A stretch of DNA of 64,000 nucleotides, from contig CP087965.1 of NCBI GenBank assembly GCA_024703855.1, positions 4,952,001-5,016,000 of the forward strand. Reading direction: 5' to 3'. Each line of letters starts with the position of its first letter. Within the stretch, counting starts at the first letter, position 1. A model generated the notes under the pieces. That model did not search any database. It was given only the letters and a program-made list of their open reading frames with translations, and was not told the origin of the DNA. Positions 53,204-61,890 of this stretch are shown here, one piece after another. Made by a program: the position numbers and the translations under genes. The stretch is from Polaromonas sp. P2-4 (GTDB taxonomy: Bacteria; Pseudomonadota; Gammaproteobacteria; Burkholderiales; Burkholderiaceae_C).

Positions 53204-54086
53204 CTAACGCGCCGCGCCAAACACCTGCACCCAATAAATCCCCGCACTGCTTTGGTTGTTCACCGCAAAGGCGGTACCCATCTCGGTGTAAGTCGGCGAC
53301 ATGAGGTTAGCGCAGTGGCCGGGGCTGTTGAGCCAGCCCTGCACGGCCGCGTCGGCCTGCATCTGGCCCGCGGCGATGTTTTCGCCAATGGCGCGCCAGG
53401 GGTAGCCGGCGCGGCTGGCGCGTCCGTCCACGCTGCTGCCGTTGCGGCCGGTGTGGCTGAAGTAGCTGTAGCGCGCCATGTCGGCGGCATGGTCGGTGGC
53501 GATGCCGTGCAGTGTGGTGTTGAGCCGCAGCGGGCGCGCCGCCGCGAAAGCCTGGGTGCCGCAGCGGCGGGGCCTGGCGCGTGCCTCGTTCACCAGGGCA
53601 AGCACCCGCGCCTGCACGTCGCCGGCCTGCGCAGCGCCGGGCGGCGAGAAGGGCGCGGCCAGCACGATCCAGGTTTGTGTGCCGTGCTGGTGAAAGCCGG
53701 CTTCGGCCAGCTCGCCTTGGGTGACCGTGCTGCAGGAATGGCCCACCACGCCCTGCGCCAGCGCGGCGGCCCCGCTATAACCCTGCAGCGTGATCTGCGC
53801 TGCCCGCACGGCACGGTAGCCGGTTGCCTGCAGCGCGTCGCCGAGCTTGCTGCCGTCCGCGATGAGCGCGGCGACGCCCGACAGGCGGGTGTTTTCGTGC
53901 AGTGGGGCGGCCGGGCCGGGGGCGCCCTTCGCAGCCTTGCTGCCGCACCGCGTTCAGTGCGTGCAGTAGTGACTGGTGTGGCTGGCGGTCGGGCGCGGTC
54001 GCCTGTGCGTGTGCCTGGCCGGTGGCGGCCAGCATGGCCAGTGCCAGACACCCCGCGGCGCTCCGCCATGCGCCGTGCGCTTTCAT
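53204..54086 (-). CDS. Secreted CAP-domain (SCP/PR1-like) protein
   Basis: The corrected product of about 293 residues has a signal peptide (MKAHGAWRSAAGCLALAMLA, ATGQAHAQA), an N-terminal region with four or more cysteines, and a C-terminal CAP domain: YFSHTGRNGSSVDGRASRAG, IGENIAAGQ, VQGWLNSPGHCANLMSPTYT and the end YWVQVFG. CAP proteins are exported and many bind lipids or act as peptidases; the role here is unknown. An extra C in a C5 run near 53915 breaks the frame in the N-terminal part. An upstream in-frame ATG at 54107 would add seven residues ahead of the signal peptide. Confidence 0.82.
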
Positions 54087-54147
54087 CGCTGTGTCGAAAA
54101 ATTCCATCGGCCAATGATAGCGACGCACCGTTGTCGAGCTCGAACGC

Positions 54148-54210
54148 TCCTGTTTTGATAGCTATCTGCGCACATAGTTATTGGGCTAGAGCCCATTTTT
54201 GTTCTGAAAA
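54148..54210 (+). repeat. AT-rich intergenic repeat, copy 11
   Basis: TCCTGTTTTGATAGCTATCT, GCGCACATAGTTA, TTGGGCTAGAGCCC and a T-run, ending GTTCTGAAAAGGA. The reverse strand here and just beyond encodes an AraC-like tail. Confidence 0.85.
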
Positions 54211-54287
54211 GGACTGGGTGGCTGCCCCAGGGCGGCTTGGGTCTTCTAGAATAACGCCCCTGCCATTGCCTATCTGCTTGCCACCCC

Positions 54288-55025
54288 ATGAACATCACGG
54301 TTAACGAAGAACTGCTTGCCTATATTGATCCGCTGACGCCCGAAGAACACGGCGCCCTGGAGCGTAGCCTCTTGACCGAGGGCTGCCGCGATGCCCTGGT
54401 ACTGTGGGGCGATGTGCTGGTGGACGGGCATAACCGCTATGGCATTTGCAGCAAGCACGGCATCCCCTTTAATACCGTGCAAAACAGCCGGTTCAAGTCC
54501 ATCGACGACGTCCACCTGTGGATGATTGATCAGCACCTGGGGCGACGCAGCGTGTCTGATTTTCAGCGCGGCGTGCTGGCCCTGCGCAAGAAGGACATTT
54601 TGGCCTCGCGCGTGCAGCCACCGTCTGGCGAGCCGCCAGTTTCGGGGCCCCTGACGCCCGAACCCATGATCACCCGGGACGCCATCGCCAAGGCGGCGCG
54701 CATCAGCAGCAATACCATCAGCCAGATTCAAAAGATCCAGAAGTCGGCCACGCCCGAACTGGTGGCGGCGGTGAAGTCGGGCACGATTTCCATCAACGCG
54801 GCGGCCACCGTGGCCTCGCTGCCCGTTGAAGAGCAAGTTGCCGCGGTGGCCGGCGGCAAGAAAGAGCTGCAACAGGCCGCCCGGCAGGTGCGTGAAACCA
54901 AGGGCGTGGCGCGCACCGAGCCCGAATCGCCTGAGGCTGTGATTGCCCGGCTCAAGCAAACCATCGCGGAGCTGAGTGCGGAGAATGCGGCGCTCAAAGC
55001 GAAGTTGGCTGAGCTGACTTCCTGA
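54288..55025 (+). CDS. ParB/Srx-fold nuclease-like domain protein
   Basis: The 245-residue product starts MNITVNEELLAYIDPLTPEE and has LWGDVLVDGHNRYGICSKHG, the ParB/sulfiredoxin-like motif in which DGHNR binds nucleotide. A helix-turn-helix-like block follows (ITRDAIAKAARISSNTISQI, QKIQKSATPELVAAVKSGTI), then a C-terminal coiled coil (EAVIARLKQTIAELSAENAA). This is the layout of ParB-like DNA-binding proteins, but no parA is adjacent, so it is probably a stand-alone regulator or mobile-element protein and not a chromosome partition factor. Confidence 0.8.
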   Translation: MNITVNEELLAYIDPLTPEEHGALERSLLTEGCRDALVLWGDVLVDGHNRYGICSKHGIPFNTVQNSRFKSIDDVHLWMIDQHLGRRSVSDFQRGVLALRKKDILASRVQPPSGEPPVSGPLTPEPMITRDAIAKAARISSNTISQIQKIQKSATPELVAAVKSGTISINAAATVASLPVEEQVAAVAGGKKELQQAARQVRETKGVARTEPESPEAVIARLKQTIAELSAENAALKAKLAELTS

Positions 55026-55746
55026 TTGCGCCGGGGCTGAAATCCCGGGGGCTGAACGCTGGTGTGGCTTCACCAGTACATTGCCGGGTTAAGAGGATGG
55101 GCGGCTTAAGGTTCAGCGTGAGACAGGCCGCAATGCCCATTGAGGTCGTCATGATCGGGAACCAACACTGCGGCTATTGCCAAAGTACGGCGGCTGAATC
55201 TGAAAAACGGCAATAGCACTGGTTGTGCGAATAGGCCGTGCGAATATGTCGTGGGCAGTGTGGTTTCCCTGTGTGTCCGCAAAGGCAGCGAAAGTTGCCT
55301 GTCAATGATGGACAGTGTTGGGTAATATCCGGCCAACTCCGGTCATCCGAGCGCGTGCATCAAGGGGCAGGTCAAGACTGATTGCGGCTGTACAACTTTT
55401 CAATCTGCTTGCTCCATACCGGACACTCGCCCCTAGGTTTGAGTGTCGCCAAACTGGCTGCCAGTTGAAGACACACAGCACCACGAAGCCTGCATTTGGA
55501 GACAACGCTATAACGACCTTTAGGCCAGCGTTGTGACTTTGGCAAAGCGTTTTGTGGCAAGGAGACCGTTCTTTACACCTGCAAAGGCTGTCAAGTATTT
55601 GGACTACTGATGTTGAAGATTACACATCCCAATGAATCGATGCCATCGATCGTCTTAATGAAAAACAATCATTTTTAAAAATCAATCACCGCCACTACAG
55701 TCGCTTCAACGCCAAACAGGCAAGCAGACGAACAGGAGCGATTGAG
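55026..55746. other. 721-bp intergenic region before the catabolic cluster
   Basis: No coding region is recognised on either strand. G+C is lower than in neighbouring genes, most clearly at 55600-55700, where the promoter of the CoA-transferase gene should lie. No member of the AT-rich repeat family was found. Confidence 0.55.
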
Positions 55747-56908
55747 ATGCACAAAGTCCTCAGCGGTATCAAGGTGCTGGAGCAAGGCACTTTCATCACC
55801 GGCCCGGCAGCAGGTATGTTTCTAGCGGATCTCGGGGCTGAAGTGGTCAAGATTGAGCAGCCTGGTACGGGGGATCCTTTTCGGGCTTTCAAGGGCGGGC
55901 TCTATAGCCCGCATTTCCAGACTTACAACCTGAAACAAGCGCAGCATCACCCTCAACCCGAAGCTGCCAGAAGACGCCGCGGTGTTTGACGAATTGGTGA
56001 AGGATGCGGACGTCTACATCCAGAACTTCCGTCCTGGTGCCGCGGATCGTCTTGGTGCCGGCGAAGCCCGGCTGCGCGAGCTAAACCCACGCCTGATCTA
56101 TTGCGCCATCAGCGGCTTTGGCCAGACAGGACCCGCAGCGGGCCGCCCGGCCTATGACACGGTGGCGCAGGCCGCCAGTGGCTTCCTCAAGCTGCTCGTC
56201 AACCCGGCCAACCCGCGTGTGCTGGGACCCGCAATCGCTGATGCCATGACCGGTATTTATGCCGCTTACGGCATCCTGGGGGCGCTGGTGGAGCGGGGTC
56301 GTACAGGTCTGGGACGCAAGGTCGAGGTGTCGATGCTGGAGGCCATGTGCCATTTCAATCTCGATGCTTTCACCCACTATTTTTCCGAGAATGAAATCAT
56401 GGGGCCCTTCAGCCGCCCTAGCGTCTCTCAGTCCTATGTGCTGGAGTGTGCCGACGGACTCTGGATTGCCTTGCACATGTCTTCGCCTGAGAAGTTCTGG
56501 CAAGGGCTGGCCAATGCCATCGAGCGCCCCCAACTGTTCGAGGACCCGCGCTTTGCGACGCGCGAGGCACGCATTGCTCGTCAGGACGAGCTGATTGTGC
56601 TGCTCGGCGGCCTGTTTCGCCAGCATGACCGCGCCACCTGGTGCCAGCGGCTGGAGGCCCAAGATGTGCCACATGCGCCCATGTACGACACACGAGAGGC
56701 CCTGCAAGACCCGCAGGCCCAACACCTGCAGCTGAAGGTGAGCGCGCCGCATCCCGAGGGAGGCGAGTGGCACACCATCCGCTCCCCGTGAGCTTCGATG
56801 GGGAGCGCGCTCCAGGTCACTGCGCCGCCCATGCTGGGCGCCGACAACGACACTATTGTCGATCCCATACGCCGACGATTGGGCACGCTGAAGCCGAACG
56901 CGGCATGA
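55747..56908 (+). CDS. Class III CoA-transferase (CaiB/BaiF family)
   Basis: The frame-corrected product of about 387 residues starts MHKVLSGIKVLEQGTFITGP and has AGMFLADLGAEVVKIEQPGT, the family loop YIQNFRPGAADRLGAG, SGFGQTGPAAGRPAYDTVAQ and GLGRKVEVSMLEAM. Such enzymes move CoA between organic acids. Three shifts are read across: an extra T at about 55934 (AACC-T-GAAAC), a lost G near 56789 and a lost CG pair near 56806; the true end is probably the TGA at 56906. It is first in a + strand cluster with a ring-cleavage dioxygenase and a citrate-synthase-like lyase, so it probably activates the ring-cleavage product. Confidence 0.87.
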
Positions 56909-56941
56909 GATCCCACAAACAACTTCCAGGAGAGAACACCC

Positions 56942-57835
56942 ATGAATCCATCGAACGAAAATGAACTGACCCAGGCCGTCCTGGAGCGTTTGAGCGGTGC
57001 CGCCGATCCTCGCTTTGCGCAGGTCATGCGATCGCTGATTACCCATTTGCACGCCTTCACCCGCGAGGTGGACCTCAAGCCGGAGGAGTGGATGAACGGC
57101 ATCCAGTTCCTCACGGCGGTGGGGCAGGCTTGCACCGACAAGCGGCAAGAGTTCATCTTGCTCTCTGACACCCTGGGCGCGTCGATGATGGTCGTGATGC
57201 TTGACCAGGCACGCGCAATGGCGAGGAGGCAGGGTGGTTTGAGCGCCACCGAGGCCACCGATGCAACCGTGCAGGGGCCTTACTATTGGGAGGGCGCTCC
57301 TGAACTGCCGCTGGGAGCCAACATTGCGGAAGGCGTGCTGGGGGAACCCACGTTTTACAGCGGACGCATCACCGACACGGCGGGTCAGCCGCTGCGAGGG
57401 GCCCTGCTCGACATCTGGTCGGGTGATGGCGAGGGCAATTACGACATGCAAATTGCAGACGCCGGAATGGCAGCACGCGCCCGCATTCGGACCGACGAAC
57501 AGGGCCGCTACTGGTTCTGGTCCATCCGTCCGTCTTTCTACCCGGTGCCCGTCGATGGGCCGGTGGGCCGCATGCTCGATGGCATGGGGCGCCACCCCAA
57601 CCGGCCCGGCCACATCCACATGAAGGTGTCCGCACCCGGGCATGTGCCTGTCACCACGCACCTGTTCGTGGCCAACAGTCCTTACATCGATTCCGATGCG
57701 GTTTTTGGTGTTCGCCCCAGCCTGATCGTGGACTACGAGTCACACCCTGCTGGCAAGGCACCCGATGGCCGCGTGATGGACGGGCCTTATTGGTCTGCCT
57801 ACTATGACTTCCACCTCGAACCCCAAGCTGCCTAA
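56942..57835 (+). CDS. Intradiol ring-cleavage dioxygenase (hydroxyquinol/catechol 1,2-dioxygenase type)
   Basis: The 297-residue product has the N-terminal helical linker domain of the catechol/hydroxyquinol group (LITHLHAFTREVDLKPEEWM, LSDTLGASMMVVMLDQARA) and the catalytic beta-sandwich. The four ferric ligands can be placed: Tyr167 (GEGNYDM), Tyr200 (SFYPVPVDG), His224 and His226 (RPGHIHMKV), the numbering typical of these enzymes. It opens an ortho-diphenol between the hydroxyls to a muconate. The exact substrate (hydroxyquinol, catechol or a carboxylated form) cannot be told from sequence alone. No frame fault is seen. It lies 33 bp after the CoA-transferase gene. Confidence 0.92.
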   Translation: MNPSNENELTQAVLERLSGAADPRFAQVMRSLITHLHAFTREVDLKPEEWMNGIQFLTAVGQACTDKRQEFILLSDTLGASMMVVMLDQARAMARRQGGLSATEATDATVQGPYYWEGAPELPLGANIAEGVLGEPTFYSGRITDTAGQPLRGALLDIWSGDGEGNYDMQIADAGMAARARIRTDEQGRYWFWSIRPSFYPVPVDGPVGRMLDGMGRHPNRPGHIHMKVSAPGHVPVTTHLFVANSPYIDSDAVFGVRPSLIVDYESHPAGKAPDGRVMDGPYWSAYYDFHLEPQAA

Positions 57836-57847
57836 AGTGATCTCCCC

Positions 57848-58654
57848 ATGAAAATCGGTAAAGAAACCATTCCCAAGACCTCCATCTGCACTTCGAATGA
57901 GAACACCATTGTTGTGCGAGGGCTGGACTTGTGCCAAGACGTAATTGGCCATTTGTCCTTCGTGGACTACTTCTTCCTGCTGCTGACGGGGCGCAAGCCG
58001 GATGCTGCCTGCAGTGCGGTCGTGAACGCCACTCTGGTGGCGATTGCCGAGCATGGTTTTGTACCCAGCGTGCAGGCCAGTCGCATGACCTTTGCGGCCG
58101 CCCCCGATGCCCTGCAAGGCGCGGTGGCCGCCGGCATTCTGGGGTGCGGGTCGGTCATTCTGGGCGCCTCCGAGACCGCGGGACGCCTGTTTGCGGACGT
58201 AGCTGCCCGGGTTGATGCCGGCGTGGCATTGGACGATGCGGCAGCAGAGGCCATTGCTGAAATCAAGACAGCGCGCCGCGCCATCCCCGGGTATGGCCAT
58301 CCGCTGCACAAGGCCCGCGACCCGCGTGTGGACCGTCTCATCGAAGTGGCCACCGAGGCCGGCGCCGATCTGCGCTATGTGCAGATCGCGCAAGCCCTGG
58401 AGCGCGTGATCCCCGGCATCACCGGCAAGGACTTGCGCATGAACGTATCGGCGGCCATTCCTGCCGTGCTGATGGGGGTCGGATTCCCTGTGGCTTCGCT
58501 CCGCGGTGTGCCCATTCTGGCGCGCACGGCGGGACTTATCGCTCACCTGGCTGAGGAAGCCGAACAGCCCAGCGGCTTTGCGCTTTCCTACCAGGCCACG
58601 CGCGAGTTGCAGTACGACGGCGCCTTGCCCGATGGCTTTGGGGAGGACCTATGA
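57848..58654 (+). CDS. Citrate synthase-like CoA lyase (citryl-CoA lyase family)
   Basis: The 268-residue protein is a short citrate-synthase relative. It lacks the large N-terminal part of true citrate synthases but keeps LTGRKPDAACSAVVNATLVA, GYGHPLHKARDPRVDRL (catalytic His region) and RGVPILARTAGLIAHLAEEA. Stand-alone proteins of this size include citryl-CoA lyase, which splits citryl-CoA into acetyl-CoA and oxaloacetate. Its position 12 bp after the dioxygenase and near a CoA-transferase and LeuCD pair suggests cleavage of a citrate-like CoA ester derived from an aromatic ring. The substrate is inferred, not shown. Confidence 0.85.
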   Translation: MKIGKETIPKTSICTSNENTIVVRGLDLCQDVIGHLSFVDYFFLLLTGRKPDAACSAVVNATLVAIAEHGFVPSVQASRMTFAAAPDALQGAVAAGILGCGSVILGASETAGRLFADVAARVDAGVALDDAAAEAIAEIKTARRAIPGYGHPLHKARDPRVDRLIEVATEAGADLRYVQIAQALERVIPGITGKDLRMNVSAAIPAVLMGVGFPVASLRGVPILARTAGLIAHLAEEAEQPSGFALSYQATRELQYDGALPDGFGEDL

Positions 58655-58740
58655 AGCGCAGTCTCTTCACGGCCGTGTGTTCGTCGGCTTGTTTGGGGCT
58701 GTCTTTGGTGCAAGGTGAGTACGACCATGCTGTTAAATAG
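58651..58740 (+). CDS. Possible 29-residue exported peptide or receptor-gene remnant
   Basis: MKRSLFTAVCSSACLGLSLV then QGEYDHAVK and TAG. The ATG overlaps the preceding stop (ATGA), and the sequence resembles a signal peptide, as found on TctC-type receptors. It overlaps the start of the nitroreductase. It may be a leader remnant or chance. Confidence 0.3.
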   Translation: MKRSLFTAVCSSACLGLSLVQGEYDHAVK

Positions 58741-59339
58741 CCAGTCGGTGTCCGACGAGGTGATGGCGCAGCTCTTCACCGAGGCACGCACCCACAGTCA
58801 ATTTGACCCGACACCGCTGCCCGATGCGCTGTTGCAGAAGATGTATGAATTGGCCAGCTTCGGACCGACCTCGATGAACTGCCAGCCCGCGCGCTTTGTG
58901 TTCGTGAGGAGCCCCTGAGTGGCGGGAACGCTTGCTCCCCCATGTTTCCGCAGGCAACCAGCCGAAGGTGCTTTCTGCGCCAGTGACCGTCTTGGTGGCG
59001 CGTGACACCCGCTTTTACGAGTGGATGCCGACACTCTGGCACGCACCGGATGCCCGCGACAACTTTGAACGCAAGCCCCAACTCGCCCATGAAACGGCCG
59101 TGCGCAACGCCACGCTCACTGGTGCGTATCTCATCATGGCAGCCCGTACCCTGGGGCTGGCATGTGGCCCCATGAGCGGCTTTGATGCGGCAGGCGTGAA
59201 CCGCAGTTTTTTCAGTGATGGACGCTGGGAGGTGGACTTCCTGGTCAATCTGGGCTACCCCGCCAGTCCGTCCAGTCGTCCCCGCGCACATCGACTCGCC
59301 TTTGCCGAGGCGTCGCGCTGGCATGAGCCTGCAACATGA
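58727..59339 (+). CDS. Nitroreductase-family protein, RutE-like
   Basis: The corrected product of about 203 residues starts MLLNSQSVSDEVMAQLFTEA and has ASFGPTSMNCQPARFVFV, VLVARDTRFYEWMP, LTGAYLIMAARTLGLACGPM and GWEVDFLVNLGY-like ends of FMN-dependent malonic semialdehyde reductases (RutE). An extra C near 58912 (AGCCCCTGAG) breaks the frame; correcting it gives EWRERLLPHVSAGNQPK. The ATG at 58727 follows AAGGTGA. In this cluster it could reduce a semialdehyde or a nitro/enone intermediate; this is inference. Confidence 0.82.
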
Positions 59340-59526
59340 CTTCTCAGGCCGAGCCTGCCTTGTCACATTTGGGAAGGAGTGATGCCAACGATTCATTCAC
59401 AACGATGCGAATTTCAGTGAGGTGAAAGCACTGTGGGTTTCCCTTGCCTTCCTTGCGCCATTTGCATTTCCCGCTTGATTTTTTGATAAATAAATGGGCT
59501 TCGGCCCCAAACAGGAGACATCTTCC

Positions 59527-60489
59527 ATGCGCTTGAAAATTAAATTGCTCAGTGGCCTTTTCTTCGGCTTGATGTCTGGTCTGGTTGGTGCCCAGAACGC
59601 AGACTGGCCGAGCAAGCCCATCAAAATTGTGGTCGGCTTTGCGGCCGGCACTCCACCGGACATCTTTGCCCGGATGTATGGGGAATTCGCCGCCAAGAAA
59701 CTCGGCGTGCCTGTCGTGATCGACAACAAGCCGGGGGCAGCGGGGAATCTGTCCTCTGATACGGTAGCGAAGGCCCCGGCCGATGGCTACACCTTCCTCT
59801 ACAACCTGGGGACTGCCTTCACGATCAACCCGTATATCTACGCCAAGCTCCCGTTTGATCCAGCGAAGGACCTCGTGCCCGTGGCCACGACCATGCGGCA
59901 AGGGTTGGTGCTGATCACAAATCCGAAATTTCCCGCCAATTCGATCCGCGAACTCGTGAGCGCTGCCAAAGCCAAGCCAGGAGTCCACTCGCATGCCTCC
60001 TACGGTGCCGGCAGCCCCTCTCACCTCATCGTGGAGTGGTTGAAAGACGAGGCCAAAATCGATATGTTGCATGTGCCCTACCGCGCCAGCCCCATCAGCG
60101 ATCTGCTAGGCGGCCAGGTGGACACGCTCATGGAGCCCATTGCGACGGCCTCGCCCCTGATCACCAGCGGTCGCGCCAAAGCCCTGGCCTACTCGGACTC
60201 TAGCCGCCACCCCTCCATGCCCGATGTGCCGACGCTCTCTGAGGTGGTGCCAGGTCTCAGCGTGATGTCATGGCATGGCATCTGGGCTCCTGCGGACACG
60301 CCAGTCCATGTGCTGACGCCTTCAACAGCGTGCTCGTCGAGGCGAGCAAGGATGCTGATATGCAAAAACGCATCCGCGATTTGAACGTTGAGCCCTTGGG
60401 TGTTTCGCGCCGAGATGGCGGCGATGGTGCGCTGCGATGCGGAAATTTTCAGCCGAATTGTCAAAGCGAAGAACATTCGTCTCGACTGA
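59527..60489 (+). CDS. Bug/TctC-family extracytoplasmic solute receptor
   Basis: The product of about 321 residues starts with a signal peptide (MRLKIKLLSGLFFGLMSGLV, GAQNA) and follows the tripartite tricarboxylate transport receptor family: WPSKPIKIVVGFAAGTPPDI, VVIDNKPGAAGNLSSDTVAK, VPYRASPISDLLGGQVDT. These periplasmic proteins bind carboxylates, often aromatic acids or citrate-like compounds in Burkholderiales. Two shifts near the end (a lost base near 60319 and a lost CG pair near 60409) are read across to a TGA at 60487. AGGAGA precedes the ATG. No TctA/TctB membrane partners lie in the window, which is common for Bug genes. Confidence 0.88.
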
Positions 60490-60502
60490 GTGGTTTGTCC
60501 AT

Positions 60503-60522
60503 GCCGCCCCAGCGGGGGCGGC
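60503..60522. terminator. Hairpin terminator between the receptor and LysR genes
   Basis: GCCGCCCC at 60503-60510 pairs with GGGGCGGC at 60515-60522 over a four-base loop. A short T-rich stretch follows (TATTCTG). It lies between convergent genes. Confidence 0.65.
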
Positions 60523-60564
60523 TATTCTGTCTGACCTTGCCAGGCGCCCGGACGCGTTTCCAAG

Positions 60565-61467
60565 CTAAGGGGATTTTTGTAGGCTGCTGTTGAAGCCCAG
60601 CTTTCGTACGATGGCAGAAAACGAGCGAACTTCTGGCGAAGGCCGATCCGCTTTGCGTCGAAGGATCCCGGGCGTGCGAATCGGCGTAGGGCTCTCGATG
60701 GGGATGGCTTTGAGTGATGAGCCCCCATGAGGGACGACACTGCCCGAAACAATCGTCGCAATCTCCAGCCGCTCGACCAGCGACAGCATGGGGCTGATCG
60801 TGTTCATCTCTGCGACGACACGTGGCTCGGCACCGCAGGCTACAAAACACTCGTCCAACAGCGTTCGTGTCGCAAATTCCTTTGGTAACAAGACCATGGG
60901 CTGGCGATGAAGTTCCACCATGCGAACTCGCCGGCGCTTGTAGAGCGGATGGCCAGCTCCAACAACGAGCACCATTTCCTCGTTGTACAGCGGCTCAAAG
61001 TTCAGTTCGCTCAGACCGGAGGGACGATAGGAGATGCCGAGATCAAGCTCGGCGGAGCGCACCTTGCTGATGATGCTGTCTGCACTCAATTCCTGAATGG
61101 ACATGTGAACCGTGGGGTGCCGCCTCATGAAGAGCGCAACGCATTCAGGGATGAATCCCAGATTGAACGAATGCGTTGCTCCCACTTTCACAGATCCAGC
61201 AAGTTCGCCTTCTGCCTCCTTCAGGGCGCCAACGCCTTGGTCAATTTCCTGGATGGCCCGGGTTGCATAGGCCAGAAAAGTTTCACCGGCGTCGGTCAGG
61301 GCTACCTGTTTGCCCACGCGATCGAACAGGGTAGTGCCGAGCTCCTCTTCGAGTTGGCGGATCTGATGCGACATGGTGGATTGGGTGACGTGAACCCGCT
61401 CGGCGGCCCGCGTAAAGCTCAAGGACACAGCGAGCGCCGAGAAATACCTGAGATGCCTGAGTTCCAT
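60565..61467 (-). CDS. LysR-family transcriptional regulator of the catabolic cluster
   Basis: From the ATG at 61467 the product is 300 residues: MELRHLRYFSALAVSLSFTR, then a helix-turn-helix (VHVTQSTMSHQIRQLEEELG) and the effector domain. The type resembles CynR/CbbR-like regulators that sense carboxylic acids. An in-frame ATG at 61503 would add 12 residues and lies in the operator region, so the later start is preferred. It diverges from the YciI-leuC-leuD genes, with a palindrome in between (61504-61519), and converges with the receptor gene. It probably activates both halves of the cluster in response to a pathway intermediate. Confidence 0.9.
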   Translation of the reverse strand: MELRHLRYFSALAVSLSFTRAAERVHVTQSTMSHQIRQLEEELGTTLFDRVGKQVALTDAGETFLAYATRAIQEIDQGVGALKEAEGELAGSVKVGATHSFNLGFIPECVALFMRRHPTVHMSIQELSADSIISKVRSAELDLGISYRPSGLSELNFEPLYNEEMVLVVGAGHPLYKRRRVRMVELHRQPMVLLPKEFATRTLLDECFVACGAEPRVVAEMNTISPMLSLVERLEIATIVSGSVVPHGGSSLKAIPIESPTPIRTPGILRRKADRPSPEVRSFSAIVRKLGFNSSLQKSP

Positions 61468-61503
61468 CTGATGTCTTTCTTTATCATCGATGGTGTCGAT
61501 CAT

Positions 61504-61519
61504 ATCAATCTAAATTGAT
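61504..61519. promoter_or_regulatory. Candidate LysR binding site
   Basis: ATCAATCTAAATTGAT is a perfect inverted repeat with 6-bp arms in the intergenic region between the LysR gene and the YciI-leuCD operon. The arms fit the AT-rich dyad bound by LysR proteins, though the spacing is T-N12-A, not the usual T-N11-A. Confidence 0.6.
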
Positions 61520-61603
61520 CACTTTCAACGAACATGCTTTTTCCCTAAACTGACCTTCCCATTCAATACAAGGCCATTGCGCGCCTCTCGAAGGAATCTC
61601 AAA

Positions 61604-61885
61604 ATGATGCTGATTGCCGTTCATGCGATCGACGACGCTGCTGCTCAGCGCCAGCCGCACTACGACGCGCATAAAGCGCACTTGGCGCGGGCGGCAGACT
61701 ATGACGTCAAGCTGGTGATCGGCGGTCCCTTGCTGGGAGATGACTCTCAAACTGCCATTGGCAGCTTGATGATTTTTGAGGCGGCGGACAATGCGAGCGT
61801 GGTGCGTTTCAATGCCGACGATCCGTTTAGACAAAGCGGGGTCTGGCGCAGCGTCCACGTGGCGCAGTTCGATCGCAGAACCTGA
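61604..61885 (+). CDS. YciI-like protein (muconolactone isomerase superfamily fold)
   Basis: The 93-residue product MMLIAVHAIDDAAAQRQPHY, then DAHKAHLARAADYDVKLVIG, GPLLGDD and GSLMIFEAADNASVVRFNAD has the YciI ferredoxin-like fold, with His19 and the GPL and DDPF motifs. YciI proteins are related to muconolactone isomerase, and some act in ring-cleavage pathways. Its position directly before leuC and near an intradiol dioxygenase supports a role in isomerising the ring-cleavage product. AAGGAAT precedes the ATG. Confidence 0.85.
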   Translation: MMLIAVHAIDDAAAQRQPHYDAHKAHLARAADYDVKLVIGGPLLGDDSQTAIGSLMIFEAADNASVVRFNADDPFRQSGVWRSVHVAQFDRRT

Positions 61886-61890
61886 ATACG

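Noticed and set aside
56081-57661. Reverse-strand open frame of about 525 codons opposite the CoA-transferase and dioxygenase
   Set aside because: It spans two real genes and an intergenic gap on the other strand and shows no recognisable domain.
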